NCBI GenBank assembly: GCA_050997195.1
Contig: JBPCRE010000221.1
Location: forward strand, 1 to 12,881
Origin: JACCZP01 sp050997195
GTDB lineage: Bacteria > Actinomycetota > Thermoleophilia > Solirubrobacterales > Thermoleophilaceae
Direction: 5' to 3'
DNA length: 12,881 bases
The notes below the pieces were generated by a model, which had not been told where the DNA came from, searched no databases, and saw nothing but the letters and a program-made list of their open reading frames with translations. Below are positions 5,722 through 12,368 of this stretch, in pieces. How positions within the stretch are numbered: the first letter of the stretch is position 1; every line of letters starts with the position of its first letter. A program made the position numbers and the translations under genes.

Positions 5722-6660
5722 GTGAGCCGCCCGGAGCAGGAGCGCCCGAGGAAGCCGTCGTCCGTGATCCCGGACGGCGTCGAGTTCGCGTCCTTCGATC
5801 CCGCGCCCCCCGACACCGACGTGGTGCCCCGCCGGTGGTGGGGCCGTCACTTCCAGGAGCTCCGAAGCGCCCTGGAGCTCGCGCAACTGCTCGTGGACCC
5901 CGTGTACCGCGGCGAGGGCGTCCCCCGAGGCGACGGCTCGCCGGTGATGCTGGTGCCCGGGTTCATGGCCGGCGACACCTCCCTCGCGGTCATGCGCCAG
6001 TGGCTCGGCCGGATGGGCTACGACCCGCACACCTCGGGCATCGTCGTGAACGTGGACTGCTCGAATCGCGCCCTCGACCGCCTCGACTACCGGCTCTGGC
6101 GCATACACGCCGACCGGGGACGCAAGGTGGCGCTCGTGGGGCACTCCCGCGGAGGGCATCTCGTCAAGGCGCTCGCCCACCGCTACCCCGAGAGGGTCTC
6201 CACCGTGATCTCCCTGGGCGCGGGCCTCACCACCCCCTTCGACATCTCGATTCCCACCAAGCTCGCCGTGGCCGCGGTGCGCACCGTGCATCAGCGAGGC
6301 AACTCCAAGGCGAGGGCCGCCGGGTGCTTCACCGACACCTGCCGGTGCCGCTACGCCCGTGACTACGGGGCGGAGTTTCCGCCCGAGATACCGCTCACCT
6401 CGATCTACACACGCGGCGACGGGGTGGTGTGGTGGGAGGCCTGCGTGGTGCCCTACGCCCGGAACGTCGAGGTCTCGAGCAGCCACGTGGGGCTCGCCTT
6501 CAACCGGGAGAGCTACCTCGCCGTGGCCGAGGCGCTGGCCGCCGGCTTCCGCGACGACGCGGCGATGGCGTCCTCGCGCATGACGAGCCGCGCCGCCTCG
6601 GCCGCGCGACGATCGCCGATGCCCCGGGGCCGCCGGCCGGAGAGCAGGTCCACGGCGTAG
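5722..6660 (+). CDS. Alpha/beta hydrolase (lipase/esterase-like)
   Basis: This encodes 312 residues from GTG 5722. A visible catalytic triad fits the fold: oxyanion strand PVMLVPGF (about 74-81), nucleophile Ser142 in GHSRGG, acid Asp233 in YTRGDGVV and base His255 in SSSHVG. The region between nucleophile and acid holds Cys202, Cys207 and Cys209 in CFTDTCRCRY, a possible disulfide or lid feature. There is no signal peptide, so it is likely cytoplasmic. The fold ends near residue 278; the last 35 residues are Ser/Arg/Ala-rich and lie opposite the end of the convergent hydrolase gene. It is divergent from the TetR gene, which suggests substrate-induced control. The substrate is unknown; lipid or polyester hydrolysis is suggested by context only. 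Confidence 0.85.
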   Translation: MSRPEQERPRKPSSVIPDGVEFASFDPAPPDTDVVPRRWWGRHFQELRSALELAQLLVDPVYRGEGVPRGDGSPVMLVPGFMAGDTSLAVMRQWLGRMGYDPHTSGIVVNVDCSNRALDRLDYRLWRIHADRGRKVALVGHSRGGHLVKALAHRYPERVSTVISLGAGLTTPFDISIPTKLAVAAVRTVHQRGNSKARAAGCFTDTCRCRYARDYGAEFPPEIPLTSIYTRGDGVVWWEACVVPYARNVEVSSSHVGLAFNRESYLAVAEALAAGFRDDAAMASSRMTSRAASAARRSPMPRGRRPESRSTA

Positions 6661-7571
6661 GTGGCCGCGCTGCGCCCGGTTCGCAGCGCGCCGATGGGCA
6701 GGCCGAGCAGGCGGGTGAGGGGCTCGACCGCGGCGGTCGCCCCCGAGCGCGGGCGCCCGGGGGCGATGGGGCTCTTGGCCGCGAGCCACTCGGTGAAGCG
6801 GGCCAGCGACTCCTCGGGAGCCTCGAGGGGATAGGCGTGCCCCGCGCCGGGCACGATGGCGAGCTCCGCGTCGGGAATGCGCTCGGCCATGAACAGCGAG
6901 TTGGCCACCGGGTCCATCGCGTCGCGCTCGCCGTGCATGACGAGGGTGGGCGCCTGGATCTGGTCGAGGCGGGAGGCGGTGTCGTGGTAGACGCTGGCCA
7001 GCAGGTGGTAGTTCGCCCCCCAGGGGGTGGGCCGGTGGGACCCGAAGCCCTCGAGGAGCGCGAGGACCTCTTCCGGCTCCTCGCGCCGGAACTCGGGCGA
7101 GAAGACGGCCGGCGCGAGCCACGGGCGACCGGGCTTGGCGAGCCCACCGAGCATCCCCTTGCCCAGGCTGAGGAGCTCCCGGACGGTGGGACGCACCGCA
7201 CGCGGCCCCCCGGGGGTGGTGCACCCGAGGACCAGGCCGCGGACCCGCTCGGGAAAGCGCAGTGCGAGCTCCTGGGCGATCATGCCTCCCATCGAGAGCC
7301 CGTAGACGTGCGCGCTCTCGATGCCGAGGCGCTCGAGCAGCGCGGCGGCGTCGGCGGCCATCTCCGGAATGGAGGTGGGCCGCAGGGGCGCGGAGGAGCG
7401 GCCCGAGCTCCGGTTGTCGTAGGTCACGCACTCGAAGCGCTCGGCGTAGTCGTCGAGGACGGGATCGAACACCGCCGCCGGTATGGCGAAGCCGGTGATG
7501 AACAGCAGCGGCTCGCCCGCTCCGCGGCGCTCGTAGAACAGGCGCACGCCGTTGACCCGGGTGTAGGCCAC
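6513..7571 (-). CDS. Alpha/beta hydrolase with C-terminal extension, in phaC operon
   Basis: This encodes 352 residues from GTG 7571, 6 bp after the phaC stop. Residues 1-268 are a standard alpha/beta hydrolase: LLFITGF (oxyanion loop, with Gly27), YDNRSSGRS at 51-59, nucleophile Ser93 in GLSMGG, Asp217 in HGERDAMDP, and His245 in GAGHAYPLEAPEE. An extension of about 80 residues follows, with RLLGLPIGALRTGRSAATYA at about 287-306, which is not part of the catalytic fold. The last 49 codons overlap the convergent hydrolase gene on the other strand. Placement directly after phaC suggests a role in PHA turnover or thioester/ester hydrolysis, for example an intracellular depolymerase or oligomer hydrolase, but general esterases of this family look the same. 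Confidence 0.86.
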   Translation of the reverse strand: MAYTRVNGVRLFYERRGAGEPLLFITGFAIPAAVFDPVLDDYAERFECVTYDNRSSGRSSAPLRPTSIPEMAADAAALLERLGIESAHVYGLSMGGMIAQELALRFPERVRGLVLGCTTPGGPRAVRPTVRELLSLGKGMLGGLAKPGRPWLAPAVFSPEFRREEPEEVLALLEGFGSHRPTPWGANYHLLASVYHDTASRLDQIQAPTLVMHGERDAMDPVANSLFMAERIPDAELAIVPGAGHAYPLEAPEESLARFTEWLAAKSPIAPGRPRSGATAAVEPLTRLLGLPIGALRTGRSAATYAVDLLSGRRPRGIGDRRAAEAARLVMREDAIAASSRKPAASASATAR

Positions 7572-7577
7572 GGGCTG

Positions 7578-9389
7578 CTAGGTGAGCACGTAGGTGCCCG
7601 GGGCGTCGGCCACCGGCTCGTAGCCCGGGCCGCCGAGCTTCCGTGGCGCCGGGCGCTCGTCGCCCGAGCGCTCGCCGAGCCAGTCCGAGAAGTCGTCCCA
7701 CCAGGTCCCTCGCTGCTGGCTGGCCTCGCCGAGCCAGGCCTCGGCGCTGGCCCGGTTGCGCCGGTTCGCGTAGAAGGACGCCTTCTCGCTCGGGGGGTTG
7801 ACCATCGCCGCGATGTGACCGGCGTTCGAGAGCACGAAGCGCGGCTTCGAGCCCATCAGGTGCACGGTGCGGTAGGCGTCCTGCCACGGGGAGATGTGGT
7901 CCCCGATCCCGGCCACCATGTAGGTGTCAGCGGTGATCTTGCCGAGGTCGATCGGGGTGCCGAGCACCGAGAGCTCGCCCGGGCGCACGAGAGGATTGTC
8001 GAGCCCGAGGCGCATGAAGTCGCGGTGCAGGCCGGCCGGCATGCGCGTGGTGTCGGCGTTCCAGAAGAGCACGTCGAAGGCTGGTGGGTCCTTGCCCAGC
8101 AGGTAGTTGTTGACCACGTAGCCCCAGATCAGGTCGTTGGGCCGAAGCCAGGCGAACACCCCGGCCAGCGCCTTGCCGCTCATGTAGCCCTTCCGCGCCG
8201 ACTCGGCGAGGGCGATGGCCGCCGTGGTGCGGTCCACGAACGCACCGGTGGTGCCCGCGTGCTCGTTGTCGATCACCGTGACCCCGAGGGCGAGCCCCGC
8301 GATGCGCCCCCCCTCGCCGCGAGCGGCGAGGTGGGCCACGGCGATCGACGCCGTGGCTCCGCCGGCGCACAGCCCGAGCACGTGGGTGGCGTCGGTGCCG
8401 GTGATGGCCTCGACGGCGTCGAGGCCCTCGAGCACCGACTCGACGTAGGTGTCGAAGTTCCAGTCGGCGTGACGCTCGTCGGGGTTGCGCCAGGAGAGGA
8501 CGAACACCTGCTGGCCCCGTCCGACCCAGTGCTCGACCATCGAACGCCCCGGCGCCATGTCCACGACGTAGAACCTGTTGATCTGCGGCGGCACGATGAG
8601 CAGCGGGCGCCCACGCACCTTCTCGGTGCTCGGCTGGTACTGGATGAGCTCGCACACCGGCGTACGCAGCACCACGGCCCCCGGGGAGACGCCGATGTTC
8701 TCCCCCAGCTCGAACTTCGACTCGTCCACCATCGAGGGCACCCGGGGGGCGTGACGCATGTCCCGGCGAAAGTTCTTCAGGCCTCGCCAGAAGTTGGCTC
8801 CCCCGGTGTCGATGGTGGCCTTCAGCACCGTGGGATTGGTGAGCGCGAAGTTGGTGGGGGCGAGCGCGTCGAGCACGTTCTCGGCCGCGAAGCGCACGCG
8901 GCGCTCGGAGCGCCAGTCGAGGTCGGCGTCGGAGATGAGGTCGTCCACGGTCTTGCCGGCCGCCAGGTAGGCCTGGCACAGCCGCCGGAAGGCGAAGTTG
9001 CCCTCCCACGCGGGATCCTTGAAGCGCTTGTCCTTCTCCGAGGGCGCCGTCTCGGAGCGGCCGAGGGCGATGCGCGCGAGCTCGGCGGCCAGCCCGAGCC
9101 CGCGGCCCACCGAGCGCCGCGGGTGGCCGGCCACCTTGCCCGCGAGCTTCACCGCCGCCCAGCCCGGGAGCACGCGCGACCCGGAGCCGAGCACCGCGTC
9201 GCTCATGAGCACGTCGAGCGAGGCCGCCGCCCCGGGCTCGCGAGCGCCGTCTCCGATCGCCTGGGCGGGCTCGGCCGACGCGGCCGGGGCGCGCAGCGAC
9301 GCCGCCGCGTCGCCACCCTTGGTCGATCTCCGTCCGTTCCGGCGCCCGCCCGAGGAGGGGCGCCGGCGCGAGCGCGGTGTCGTGGCCAC
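7578..9389 (-). CDS. phaC: Class I poly(3-hydroxyalkanoate) synthase
   Basis: This encodes 603 residues from GTG 9389, 7 bp after the ligase stop. It polymerises 3-hydroxyacyl-CoA into polyester at the granule surface, releasing CoA. The hallmarks are visible: the lipase-like box GLCAGG with nucleophile Cys341 (Ser replaced by Cys, as in all PHA synthases), Asp497 in AGIGDHISPW and His525 in LSNAGHIAAMVNPP. PPQINRFYVVD (about 267-277) and GYVVNNYLLGKDPPAFDVLFWN (about 423-444; PPAFD and FWN key) are family-specific. The length fits class I/II, and no phaE or phaR partner is present. The N-terminal 55 residues are basic and disordered, so a start at Met62 cannot be ruled out. It lies between the CoA ligase and hydrolase genes in one operon. 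Confidence 0.95.
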   Translation of the reverse strand: MATTPRSRRRPSSGGRRNGRRSTKGGDAAASLRAPAASAEPAQAIGDGAREPGAAASLDVLMSDAVLGSGSRVLPGWAAVKLAGKVAGHPRRSVGRGLGLAAELARIALGRSETAPSEKDKRFKDPAWEGNFAFRRLCQAYLAAGKTVDDLISDADLDWRSERRVRFAAENVLDALAPTNFALTNPTVLKATIDTGGANFWRGLKNFRRDMRHAPRVPSMVDESKFELGENIGVSPGAVVLRTPVCELIQYQPSTEKVRGRPLLIVPPQINRFYVVDMAPGRSMVEHWVGRGQQVFVLSWRNPDERHADWNFDTYVESVLEGLDAVEAITGTDATHVLGLCAGGATASIAVAHLAARGEGGRIAGLALGVTVIDNEHAGTTGAFVDRTTAAIALAESARKGYMSGKALAGVFAWLRPNDLIWGYVVNNYLLGKDPPAFDVLFWNADTTRMPAGLHRDFMRLGLDNPLVRPGELSVLGTPIDLGKITADTYMVAGIGDHISPWQDAYRTVHLMGSKPRFVLSNAGHIAAMVNPPSEKASFYANRRNRASAEAWLGEASQQRGTWWDDFSDWLGERSGDERPAPRKLGGPGYEPVADAPGTYVLT

Positions 9390-9396
9390 GCCGGCC

Positions 9397-10899
9397 CTAC
9401 GCCGTCTGGACGGCCTCGGGGACCTCGATCTCCTTCTTGAGGATCTTCCCCGTGGGCCCCTTGGGCAGCTCGTCCACGAACCAGATCTTCCGCGGGTACT
9501 TGTAGTTGGCCACCTGCTCCTTGACGTAGCCCTTCACGTCGTCCTCGGACACGTCCTCGCCCTGCTTGAGGACGATGGCGGCGCCCACCTCCTCGCCCAT
9601 GCTGTCGTCGGGCACGGCGATGACGGCGGCCTCCTGGATCGAGGGGTGCTCGTAGAGAACCTCCTCGACCTCCCGCGGGTAGACGTTGTAGCCGCCGCGG
9701 ATGATGAGCTCCTTCTTGCGGTCGACGATGAAGAAGTAGCCGTCCTCGTCGACCTTGCCCATGTCGCCGGTGAGAAACCAGCCGTCCTTCATGACCTCCC
9801 TGGTGGCGTCCTCGCGGTTCCAGTAGCCCTTCATCACGTTGTGGCCCTTGATGGCGATCTCGCCGATCTCGCCCTGGTCGACCACCTTCCCGTCCTCGTC
9901 CACCGCCCGCATCTCGACGCCCTCGATCGGGGTGCCGATGGAGCCGACCTTGCGCTCCTTGTCGGGATGGTTGAACGAGGCCACGGGGCTCGTCTCCGAG
10001 AGGCCGTAGCCCTCGAGGACGATGCAGCCGAAGGCCTCCTCGAAGCCGCGCTGCACCTCGCCGGGCATCGCCGAGCCGCCCGACATGCAGAGGCGGAGCG
10101 AGGACACGTCGTATTCGTCGCGGCCCTCGTGGTTGAGCATGGCCCCGAACATGGTGGGCACTCCCTGGAAGACGGTGACCTTGTCGCGCTGGATGATCTC
10201 GAGGGCCTTGGCCGGGTCGAAGCGCGGGATGAGGCTCATCGTCGAGCCGATGTAGGTCGAGCAGTTGAGCCCGCACGTCTGCCCGAAGGAATGGAAGAGC
10301 GGAAGCGCGCCGAGCAGGATGTCGTCGGGGGTGAGCCCCGCGAGCGTCTCGGCGGCCACCTCCACGTTCTTGTGCAGGTTCGCGTGGGTGAGCTCCGCGC
10401 CCTTCGGCTTGCCGGTGGTGCCCGAGGTGTAGAGGATCACCGCGGTGGCGGACTCGTCGCGGTCCACGAGGTCGTGCTCGGGGTCGTGCTCGCCGAGCAG
10501 CTCCTCGAACTCGCCGGGCTTGACGGACACGACCTCGGTGCCCGAGCTCTCGGCGCCCTGCTGGGCGGCCTCGAGGAAGTCGTGCCACGCGAAGACGAGA
10601 CGCGCCTCGGGATCCTCGAGGTAGAACGACACCTCGCGGCCCTTCAGCAGCACGTTCATGGGCACGACGGTCATGCCGGCGCGGAGCACGCCGTAGTAGG
10701 CGATGGCGAAGTAGGGAACGTTCGGGAGCATGATCCCGATGCGGTCACCGGGCTCGAAGCCCTTGGCCTCGAGCAGCCCGGCCACGCGCGCGCTGCCCTC
10801 GTTCAGCATCCCGTAGGACACCTCGGTGTCGTCGAGCTTGAGTGCCGTGCGGTCGGCGTGCCGCTCCGCGGTGTCGGACAGGATGCGGGCCAGGTTCAT
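9397..10899 (-). CDS. Long-chain fatty-acid--CoA ligase (AMP-dependent synthetase)
   Basis: This encodes 500 residues from ATG 10899, with a good ribosome site (AGAGGGAG, complement of 10910-10917) 10 bases upstream; the longer frame to 10944 adds only a basic stretch. It adenylates a carboxylic acid and transfers it to CoA. ANL-superfamily motifs are in order: YTSGTTGKPKG (157-167), LPLFHSFG (199-206), YGLSETSP (298-305), TGDMGKVDEDGYFFIVDRKK (377-396) and GPTGKILKKE (481-490) with catalytic Lys485. The sequence fits FadD-type medium/long-chain ligases; exact chain length cannot be read. As first gene of the operon with phaC it may feed acyl-CoA or hydroxyacyl-CoA to PHA synthesis, which is inferred from position. 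Confidence 0.92.
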   Translation of the reverse strand: MNLARILSDTAERHADRTALKLDDTEVSYGMLNEGSARVAGLLEAKGFEPGDRIGIMLPNVPYFAIAYYGVLRAGMTVVPMNVLLKGREVSFYLEDPEARLVFAWHDFLEAAQQGAESSGTEVVSVKPGEFEELLGEHDPEHDLVDRDESATAVILYTSGTTGKPKGAELTHANLHKNVEVAAETLAGLTPDDILLGALPLFHSFGQTCGLNCSTYIGSTMSLIPRFDPAKALEIIQRDKVTVFQGVPTMFGAMLNHEGRDEYDVSSLRLCMSGGSAMPGEVQRGFEEAFGCIVLEGYGLSETSPVASFNHPDKERKVGSIGTPIEGVEMRAVDEDGKVVDQGEIGEIAIKGHNVMKGYWNREDATREVMKDGWFLTGDMGKVDEDGYFFIVDRKKELIIRGGYNVYPREVEEVLYEHPSIQEAAVIAVPDDSMGEEVGAAIVLKQGEDVSEDDVKGYVKEQVANYKYPRKIWFVDELPKGPTGKILKKEIEVPEAVQTA

Positions 10900-10909
10900 C
10901 GAGCGGGTT

Positions 10910-10917
10910 CTCCCTCT
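10910..10917 (-). promoter_or_regulatory. Ribosome binding site of the ligase-phaC operon
   Basis: The sense-strand AGAGGGAG lies 10 bases before ATG 10899 and is purine-rich and close to the anti-Shine-Dalgarno complement. It decides the start over the upstream GTG/ATG candidates of the same frame. Confidence 0.5.
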
Positions 10918-10985
10918 TTCGCGTATCGCCGCCGATCTTCCCACACCGGCGAGCGTGCGTGCGCGTGGGGGCGACCGAATGCCGA

Positions 10986-11003
10986 GCCGCGAGCCCTCGC
11001 GGC
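10986..11003. repeat. 8-bp inverted repeat between ligase operon and transposase remnant
   Basis: gccgcgag (10986-10993) and ctcgcggc (10996-11003) are perfect inverted arms with a 2-bp centre. It lies 87 bp upstream of the ligase start. It could be an operator for the operon, an old insertion boundary or a chance stem. Confidence 0.35.
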
Positions 11004-11018
11004 GTGGGAGCAGCGGGC

Positions 11019-11135
11019 GAGGTAGTTCGACTCATGGCTCGCGGCCGTCTCGACTCGCCAGGCCACGAGAAGGTCCGTGCGAGCGCAGACGGCGGCATGA
11101 AGGCGGTAGCCGTAGAACCCGCCGCCAGTGCCAAC
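11019..11135 (-). pseudogene. DDE transposase fragment (IS4/IS5-superfamily-like)
   Basis: Read on the minus strand, 11135 to 11019 encodes 39 residues containing GGGFYGYRLHAAVCARTDLL followed by VAWRVETAASHES. This is the middle of DDE transposases of the IS4/IS5 type, where [GK]-x-x-[FY]-[FY]-G-Y-K-[LI]-H-x-x-V is followed by a small-residue/L-x-x-A-W-x-V strand and then a helix with T/E. The frame has no plausible start, the flanking residues do not continue the homology, and the 5' and 3' parts of the gene are missing. It is a degraded insertion-sequence remnant of about 0.1 kb. With the hairpin at 10986-11003 and the promoter area near 11150-11220 it accounts for the 321-bp gap between the ligase and the next gene. 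Confidence 0.6.
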
Positions 11136-11152
11136 TCTGCTGGGCCGCTTTT

Positions 11153-11181
11153 TTCTCAATGTCTGCTTGTCAGACTACGCT
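11153..11181 (+). promoter_or_regulatory. Possible promoter with operator-like inverted repeat for the HTH-DUF433 module
   Basis: ttctca (11153-11158) and tacgct (11176-11181) are weak -35 and -10 candidates with a 17-bp spacer. The spacer contains gtctg-cttgt-cagac (11161-11175), a perfect 5-bp inverted repeat. MerR-type regulators bind inverted repeats between -35 and -10, and the first gene has a MerR-like HTH, so autoregulation is plausible. A run of six T at 11149-11154 lies just upstream. Each element alone is weak. Confidence 0.28.
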
Positions 11182-11220
11182 GACCGTCGGACGAAAACAC
11201 GCCCGCAAACCCGCATAGGA

Positions 11221-11862
11221 ATGGGAACAATCGCTCCTCCGGACCTCACGGCTATAGGCCACTACACGGCTGGCGAAGTAGCTCGACTCGCGGGTGTGTC
11301 GCCCCGACGCGTCGGCTCATGGGCGCGATACGGGATCATCCCCAGCGTCTCTGAGCGCCCGCGCGTCTACTCCTATGCGGACGCAGGCGAGGCCGTGCTC
11401 GCGCACTACCTCATTGATCAGGGCATGAAGCCACGCGCCATCAGGCAGATAGTCCATCGCTTGCGTGAGGAACATGGCCAGTGGCCGCTCGCAGCCGCAC
11501 CGCTGTACCACGAAGGCAAGCTCTTGCTCGTGAAGCGAGACGACGGGCTATACGACATTGCCTACCCGGACGAGGCGAAGGTGATGGTCGGAACGTTGAT
11601 CGACCTTCGGACGATACGTGAGGCCTTGAGCCGAGGCGGGTGGATCGCATACAAGAATCCTCGGGAACACATCGAAGTGGACCCCGACCGCCACTCGGGC
11701 GAGCCGGTCATTCGCGGCCGACGCATAACGACGGGCCAAGTCGCCGCCCTCGCCGCCCAGCCAGACGGTCGTCAAAGTCTGCGGGAGGACTTCGGCCTCG
11801 AAGACGTCGAGATCGACGACGCCATCGGATACGAGAGTGACCTAGCGGCACTTGCCGCCTGA
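11221..11862 (+). CDS. MerR-like HTH fused to DUF433, antitoxin-like protein
   Basis: This encodes 213 residues from ATG 11221; the frame extends to 11128, but that stretch has no good start. Residues 14-85 look like a MerR-type winged HTH: YTAGEVARLAGVSPRRVGSWARYGIIP, then a wing and helices (YSYADAGEAVLAHYLIDQGM, RAIRQIVHRLR). Residues 90-148 form a middle segment with no family I recognise. Residues 150-208 match DUF433 (COG2442): IEVDPDRHSGEPVIRGRRIT, then LREDFGLEDVEIDDAI. COG2442 proteins are predicted antitoxins paired with PIN-like COG4634 proteins, and the next gene fits. Plain DUF433 antitoxins are about 75-100 residues, so the fused DNA-binding domain is the notable feature. Codons are more AT-rich than in flanking genes, which suggests transfer. 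Confidence 0.78.
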   Translation: MGTIAPPDLTAIGHYTAGEVARLAGVSPRRVGSWARYGIIPSVSERPRVYSYADAGEAVLAHYLIDQGMKPRAIRQIVHRLREEHGQWPLAAAPLYHEGKLLLVKRDDGLYDIAYPDEAKVMVGTLIDLRTIREALSRGGWIAYKNPREHIEVDPDRHSGEPVIRGRRITTGQVAALAAQPDGRQSLREDFGLEDVEIDDAIGYESDLAALAA

Positions 11863-12271
11863 CCCTCCTCGTCGCCTCGTCATAGACGAGGACATGAACT
11901 GGAAGCTCACGCTTGAGCTTCGCCAACGCGGCTTCCACGATGCGACTTCGAATAGGGATTTGGGCTTGCTCGGCTACAAGGATGGGCAGGTCATCAAGTA
12001 CCTGACAACCCATCACGAGCCGTGCGTGTGGGTGGCGTGGGATAACAAGATGCCCGTCAGTCACCGGCCAGAGCTAGACCACTTCGGCCTTACGGTCGCC
12101 GTGATCGACCGGCGACGGTGGCGAGGGCAAACACCCGCCGAAAGGCACGGGCTGACCGATGAGGAGTACTACCGAACGGTGATCCACCGTCACGCTCACG
12201 AGATGGCGGAGCAAGAACCCGGGTCGATCTGGCGCTATCGACCCGGGGGTCGGTGGCCGCTTAAACGGTAG
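11852..12271 (+). CDS. PIN-like (Mut7-C/DUF5615-like) putative toxin
   Basis: This encodes 139 residues from TTG 11852, overlapping the DUF433 gene by 11 bp. A start at ATG 11894 would lose the first acidic motif, so TTG is preferred. The N-terminal half has the pattern of COG4634/DUF5615 PIN-like proteins: LVIDEDMNWKLTLELRQRGF (9-28), with Asp12 and Asp14 as metal-ligand candidates, then RDLGLLGYKDGQVIKYL (35-51, with Asp44), then CVWVAWDNKMP (58-68), where the family has V-[ILV]-[TS]-x-D-x-x-[FM] and Asp64. Residues 95-139 are an unusual polar C-terminal extension with HRHAHEMAE. If active, it would be a metal-dependent RNase held by the upstream antitoxin; catalysis is inferred. The low-GC stretch near 11941-12000 lies here. 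Confidence 0.75.
   Translation: MPPDPPRRLVIDEDMNWKLTLELRQRGFHDATSNRDLGLLGYKDGQVIKYLTTHHEPCVWVAWDNKMPVSHRPELDHFGLTVAVIDRRRWRGQTPAERHGLTDEEYYRTVIHRHAHEMAEQEPGSIWRYRPGGRWPLKR
12218..12247. terminator. 10-bp inverted repeat inside the toxin 3' end
   Basis: cccgggtcga (12218-12227) and tcgacccggg (12238-12247) are perfect arms with a 10-nt loop, 22 bases before the stop codon. It could be a terminator for the module, although no T-run follows, or a structured mRNA element. Confidence 0.4.
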
Positions 12272-12345
12272 TCGTGGGGTACACCCGCCCGAGAACTGAG
12301 GTACAGATGCCCCACCCGCCTTACCGATCTCGCACCACGACCGGG

Positions 12346-12362
12346 CTAGCGAGTCTCGCTAG
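12346..12362. terminator. Palindrome between toxin and ahcY
   Basis: ctagcgag, one central t, then ctcgctag form 8-bp perfect arms. It sits 6 bp past the ahcY stop in that gene's direction, between convergent genes. It can act as a terminator stem with a small loop, but no T-run follows. The 97-bp gap (12272-12368) holds nothing else I can support. Confidence 0.38.
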
Positions 12363-12368
12363 ACCCGC

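Noticed and set aside
5572..7887. Minus-strand 771-codon frame spanning the TetR-hydrolase region
   Set aside because: Runs out of frame through two hydrolase genes and part of phaC; Arg/Ala/Gly/Pro-rich, no motifs.
6429..9440. Very long plus-strand open frame (about 1000 codons) opposite phaC and the hydrolase
   Set aside because: Low-complexity His/Arg/Gly/Val-rich translation with no family motif, lying opposite two clear enzyme genes; a usual antisense artefact of high GC.
8998..11025. Plus-strand open frame of 675 codons opposite the CoA ligase
   Set aside because: Opposite a complete motif-bearing ligase; the translation is Leu/Val/His/Asp-rich without a recognisable domain.
11030..11060. 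tRNA-like TTCGACT T-loop segment
   Set aside because: The bases on either side do not pair to make a T-stem and no cloverleaf can be drawn; the stretch is explained by the transposase remnant.
11120..11154. Intrinsic terminator before the T6 run
   Set aside because: Only a 4-bp stem (ccag/ctgg) precedes the T-run, separated by mismatched bases.
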